Assembly: GCF_038024105.1 (NCBI RefSeq)
Contig: NZ_CP150661.1
Coordinates: forward strand, 3,253,501 to 3,317,500
Length of the DNA: 64,000 bases
Reading direction: 5' to 3'
Source of the DNA: Polaribacter butkevichii
Lineage (GTDB): Bacteria; Bacteroidota; Bacteroidia; Flavobacteriales; Flavobacteriaceae
Numbering within the stretch: position 1 is the first letter of the stretch; each line of letters opens with the position of its first letter. The notes beneath the pieces are model-generated. The model did not search any database, had not been told where the DNA came from, and worked only from the letters and a program-made list of their open reading frames with translations. Positions 60,909-64,000 of this stretch are shown here, piece by piece. The translations under genes and the position numbers were made by a program.

Positions 60909-63317
60909 TTAAATATTTGCTTTTAAAGAAATTACAAAATTTCTACCAGGAGAAACAATTCCAGAGCTATAAGGTCTGTAACGTTTGTCTGTAATGTTTT
61001 CTAAACCTGTTGAGATTAATAAATTATCTGTAAACCTATAAGAAGTTTTTAAATTTAAGGTTACATAAGATGGTGAATATGGGTTTCCATTATCATCAAT
61101 TGCGTAGATATAATCTTTGGCTTTTTCACTATCAGGTAAATCATCATAAGCAACAGAACCACTGTAATTAGCATACAATTGTGCTTTTAATTTACTTGCA
61201 TTATACGTAAGGCGTGTTGTACCAAACCAAGGAGCTGCGTGTCTAGAAGGGCTCGTATCTCCGTTGTCTAACTCTTCTTCTCCTTTTTGATAACTCACTG
61301 TTGATGAAAATCCAATTCCGTTTCCTAATTCCGCTTCAAAACCTGTTTGAAACCCGTATACATTAGCAACGGCAGCATTTTGTATTGCTTGTATTGTACT
61401 TAATTCTCCGTCATACATCATTTCAGTTTCGCCATTTAATGTAAAATCTCTTAATACCATAGCGTCTTTTAAATTGGTGTAAAAACCAGTTACTTCTATT
61501 TTTAAATAATCGCCAAAAGTTTTAGCAACAGAAATATCTGTATTGTAAGCGTATTCTGCTTTTAAATCTGGATTAGGAACTACTACAGAACCAGGTTCTG
61601 AATCGAAAATTTTACCAACATCATCTACATTAGGTGAACGGAAAGCAGTAGAAAAGTTAGTGCTTAATAACCAATCTTCTTGCGGTCTAAAAATTAAGCC
61701 CAAACTACCAGTTAAAGCGCCATCATTTATTTTTGCTTGCGTAAATGGTAAAGGATAAAATGTAGTATCAAACGTAGCGTTTAAACTGTAAAAATTATAA
61801 CGTAAACCAGATTGTAAAACCCATTTTTTAGAAAAATCATATTGATTAGAAGTATAAATACCTAAAGAAGACCAATTAGAATTAGGGTATCTACTGGCTC
61901 CTTTTTCAGAAATATTGGTGTCAATATTTGTATTTATACCTGTAGATTTTACATCATTATAAACATATTCTGCTCCGTAAAATAATTTGCTTTTTCTACT
62001 TAAGCTTTTAGAGAAATCTAAGTTAGAAGAGTATGCGTCTACATTTTCTGTTCTTGTTTCTCTTCCGTTATCATTAAAATCTCGGCTAATTCTACTTTCG
62101 TCAAATTTTTGATAGGTTATTCTTAAAGTAACATCATCATAAAAAGAACTCGTTCCTTTTTTATTGATTTCAAAATTATTCATCATCCACTTTTGTGGAC
62201 CATAGCTCCATTCTCCATAACGAGGGTCTCCGTTTTTTGTTCTTAAGTGTCTATCGTATCTAGAGTAGCTAGAAGTTTCAGAGAGATGGAATCCATATTC
62301 AAAATTCCAAGTTTCATTAGGTTTAAACCTAACTTTTTGCATTAAGTTGGTTTGTGTATAGCCAGATGGAGTTTGTATTTTAGGGTTTTTATTGGTAATT
62401 ACAACATCTTGGTTGTTTTGTCTTTCTACATAATAGTTTCTTAAGTATTCATCAGGTCCGTTACTTCCCATTTTTAAATCGCCATAATCATTGTAGCTTA
62501 AGCTGGTAACAAATGCCCATTTTTTATAGCCTAAATTAAAATCGGCATGGTATGTTTTTTCTTCATTTGCAGAAGAGAATCTTGTAAAAGCTTTTCCTGT
62601 TATTAAGGTTTCATTGTCTAAAGATAAGTTTGCAGATAATGTTTTAAAACTCATTACAGCTCCAATGGCATCACTTCCGTAAATTACAGAACCGGGGCCA
62701 AAAATAATTTCTGTTTCTTCGATAGCAAAAGGATCTAAAGAAATTACATTCTGAATATTACCGGCTCTAAAAATGGCATTATTCATTCTAACACCATCAA
62801 TGGTGTATAGTAATCTATTGGTTGCAAAACCTCTAATCATTGGGCTTCCGCCTCCTTGTTGACTTTTTTGAATAAATACTTTGCCAGAAACCGTTAATAA
62901 ATCAGCTGCTGTTTGTGTATTCATCAATTCAATAGCTTTAGGTGAAATGGTACTAATTTTAGAAGCTAAATCAGACGTTTTTTGTTTCCATTTGGTAGCA
63001 GAAATAACAATCTCATCTATTTTTAAAATAGTTGGTGTTAGTTGCAGTAAAAAATTGCTTTGTTTTAGAGTTTGATAAGTTTTAGTTTGTGTTTTAAAAC
63101 CAAGAAATCTAATTTTTAAAAGTTCATTTTTTTTAAAACTACTAATATCTACTTGCCCTTTTCCGTTGGTTGTAACGTAATCGTTGGTTTGTAAATTAAA
63201 GATGGTAACTTGGTCTAAAGGCTCTTTTGTTTCTTTGTTAATTACGGTAAGTATTTGAGCGCTCGAAGTAAAGTTTAAAAAAAAAAGGAAAAAAATTAGA
63301 GTAACTTTTTTAATCAT
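60909..63317 (-). CDS. TonB-dependent outer-membrane receptor
   Basis: 802 residues from the ATG at 63317, chosen because its promoter lies just upstream; the ATG at 63359 is before the transcription start. Signal peptide MIKKVTLIFFLFFLNFTSSA. N-terminal carboxypeptidase-regulatory-like domain (about 20-95). Plug domain with KISTISPKAIELMNTQTAAD, FIQKSQQGGGSPMIRGFATN and LLYTIDGVRMNNAIFRAGNI. A 22-strand type barrel follows, ending KRYRPYSSGIVSPGRNFVIS. It imports siderophore, cobalamin or a similar ligand; none of these can be picked from the sequence. Neighbours give no clue. Confidence 0.93.
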   Translation of the reverse strand: MIKKVTLIFFLFFLNFTSSAQILTVINKETKEPLDQVTIFNLQTNDYVTTNGKGQVDISSFKKNELLKIRFLGFKTQTKTYQTLKQSNFLLQLTPTILKIDEIVISATKWKQKTSDLASKISTISPKAIELMNTQTAADLLTVSGKVFIQKSQQGGGSPMIRGFATNRLLYTIDGVRMNNAIFRAGNIQNVISLDPFAIEETEIIFGPGSVIYGSDAIGAVMSFKTLSANLSLDNETLITGKAFTRFSSANEEKTYHADFNLGYKKWAFVTSLSYNDYGDLKMGSNGPDEYLRNYYVERQNNQDVVITNKNPKIQTPSGYTQTNLMQKVRFKPNETWNFEYGFHLSETSSYSRYDRHLRTKNGDPRYGEWSYGPQKWMMNNFEINKKGTSSFYDDVTLRITYQKFDESRISRDFNDNGRETRTENVDAYSSNLDFSKSLSRKSKLFYGAEYVYNDVKSTGINTNIDTNISEKGASRYPNSNWSSLGIYTSNQYDFSKKWVLQSGLRYNFYSLNATFDTTFYPLPFTQAKINDGALTGSLGLIFRPQEDWLLSTNFSTAFRSPNVDDVGKIFDSEPGSVVVPNPDLKAEYAYNTDISVAKTFGDYLKIEVTGFYTNLKDAMVLRDFTLNGETEMMYDGELSTIQAIQNAAVANVYGFQTGFEAELGNGIGFSSTVSYQKGEEELDNGDTSPSRHAAPWFGTTRLTYNASKLKAQLYANYSGSVAYDDLPDSEKAKDYIYAIDDNGNPYSPSYVTLNLKTSYRFTDNLLISTGLENITDKRYRPYSSGIVSPGRNFVISLKANI

Positions 63318-63330
63318 AGTTAGGTTTTTA

Positions 63331-63359
63331 CAAAGATAAAATCTAAGATTATTTATCAA
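63331..63359 (-). promoter_or_regulatory. Promoter of the TonB-dependent receptor
   Basis: Minus strand TTG (63357-63359), 18 bases, TATCTTTG (63331-63338), 14 bases before the ATG at 63317. It decides the start of the gene. Confidence 0.75.
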
Positions 63360-63393
63360 TAATCATGCCTATTCAATGAAAATAAAAATAATT

Positions 63394-64000
63394 TTAAGAG
63401 TTTTTTAAGATTAATAATTCTTCTACAAAATCTCTAGAATTAGAAAGTCTTGGTACTTTGTGTTGCCCCCCTAATTTGTTTTTTTTCTTTAACCAAGTGT
63501 AGAAGAGGCCTTGCTCTACTTGATGTACTTTTGGGGCCATTAAAGTCATATTTAAATAGCGTTTTGCTTCGTAATCTGAATTTATTGATTTTAAAGCATT
63601 GTCTAAAACTTCAGAAAAATAACCAATACATTCTGGTTTTTTGCTAAATTCTAAAATCCACTCATGACCACCTTTTTCTTTGCCTTCCATAAAAATAGGT
63701 CCCACAGTATAATCAGAAATGGTGGCTTCTGTTTTTTCGCAAGCTAATTTTAAAGCATCTTCTACATTTTCTATGTTAAGTTCTTCTCCAAAGACATTTA
63801 TGTAATGTTTTGTACGTCCGGTAATTTTAATTCTGTACGGTTCTAATGATGTAAAACGAATGGTATCACCAATTAAATAACGCCATAAACCCCCATTGGT
63901 AGTAATAATTAAAGCATAATCGATGTCTTTTTTTACATCAGCAAGTGTAATGGTTTCAGAACTTTCGCCTTTGTATTCACTCATCGGAATAAATTCATAG
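63394..64000 (-). CDS. GH3-family protein, 5'-truncated by window edge
   Basis: The minus-strand frame is open to base 64000 (reading YEFIPMSEYKGESSETITLAD...), so the visible 202 codons are the C-terminal part of a protein usually near 500 residues. Motifs match the GH3 acyl-adenylating family: GLWRYLIGDTIRFTS, ITGRTKHYINVFGEELNIEN and the C-terminal FYTWLKKKNKLGGQHKVPRL. Plant GH3 proteins couple amino acids to hormones; bacterial members have no settled substrate. The N-terminal AMP-binding part lies beyond this window. Confidence 0.85.
   Translation of the reverse strand, partial: YEFIPMSEYKGESSETITLADVKKDIDYALIITTNGGLWRYLIGDTIRFTSLEPYRIKITGRTKHYINVFGEELNIENVEDALKLACEKTEATISDYTVGPIFMEGKEKGGHEWILEFSKKPECIGYFSEVLDNALKSINSDYEAKRYLNMTLMAPKVHQVEQGLFYTWLKKKNKLGGQHKVPRLSNSRDFVEELLILKNS

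Overview
The window is AT-rich bacterial chromosome from a member of Bacteroidetes, almost certainly a marine Flavobacteriaceae of the Polaribacter/Tenacibaculum kind. The evidence is low GC content, promoters of the Bacteroidetes type (TTG, about 18-23 bases, then TAnnTTTG), frequent TTG starts, a giant surface protein ending in a gliding-motility (CHU_C, type IX secretion) sorting domain beside a PorP/SprF-like gene, a PID-CTERM-like mini-protein, an SDR-type threonine dehydrogenase and Rho with a long disordered insert. No phage, insertion sequence, CRISPR array or plasmid module was seen.

Layout: 1-7.5 kb holds the end of a dipeptidyl-peptidase III, then a PorP-like gene coupled to a 1573-residue adhesin, and a small protein sharing the adhesin's leader. 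7.6-12.7 kb holds small metabolic and hypothetical genes, threonine dehydrogenase, two lipoproteins and recX. 12.7-19.5 kb is a TetR-TolC-MFP-RND efflux operon with a clear operator. 19.5-26.5 kb holds a prenyl synthase, a CAU tRNA, the PID-CTERM mini-gene, ribE, pdxA, and the yceD-rpmF-fabH-accB-accC fatty-acid block. 26.5-28.6 kb holds an Lrp regulator and a receiver/HPt/LytTR trio with no kinase. 29.1-36.9 kb holds tRNA-Phe and a coaX-porin-TPR-lptC-(small)-CNNM-ppiD envelope operon. 37.2-39.6 kb holds rho and a DUF4293 gene. 39.8-43.2 kb is a NarL-type regulator / lipoprotein / TPR-histidine-kinase locus with palindromes in its promoter. 43.2-50.4 kb holds a phosphoesterase, truA, an ABC exporter, an Ala-rich lipoprotein, dacA (c-di-AMP synthase), an isolated exbD, folP and a LOG-family gene. 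50.4-54 kb holds DUF1599, a lipoprotein, a DoxX/BT_3928-like protein and a ClC channel. 54.4-59 kb holds an enoyl-CoA hydratase, aroA, queA and rlmN. 59-64 kb holds a LURP-one-like protein, a second prenyl synthase, a TonB-dependent receptor and the end of a GH3-family gene.

The most unusual non-coding feature is a set of composite intergenic repeats at about 12.0, 37.1, 48.5-48.9, 51.0, 54.2 and 57.7 kb. An outer element (conserved start resembling TAGCCCTGATTGAAACGGCA, conserved end resembling AAAGCAGGAAATAGCTTCT) appears to carry different palindromic inner repeats inside its hairpin. Two copies of a sister form sit in inverted orientation around the ech-aroA-queA segment.

Functionally the window is mostly housekeeping (lipid, cofactor and tRNA modification) combined with envelope biogenesis and regulation. 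All calls come from reading the sequence and known family motifs; no database search was run.
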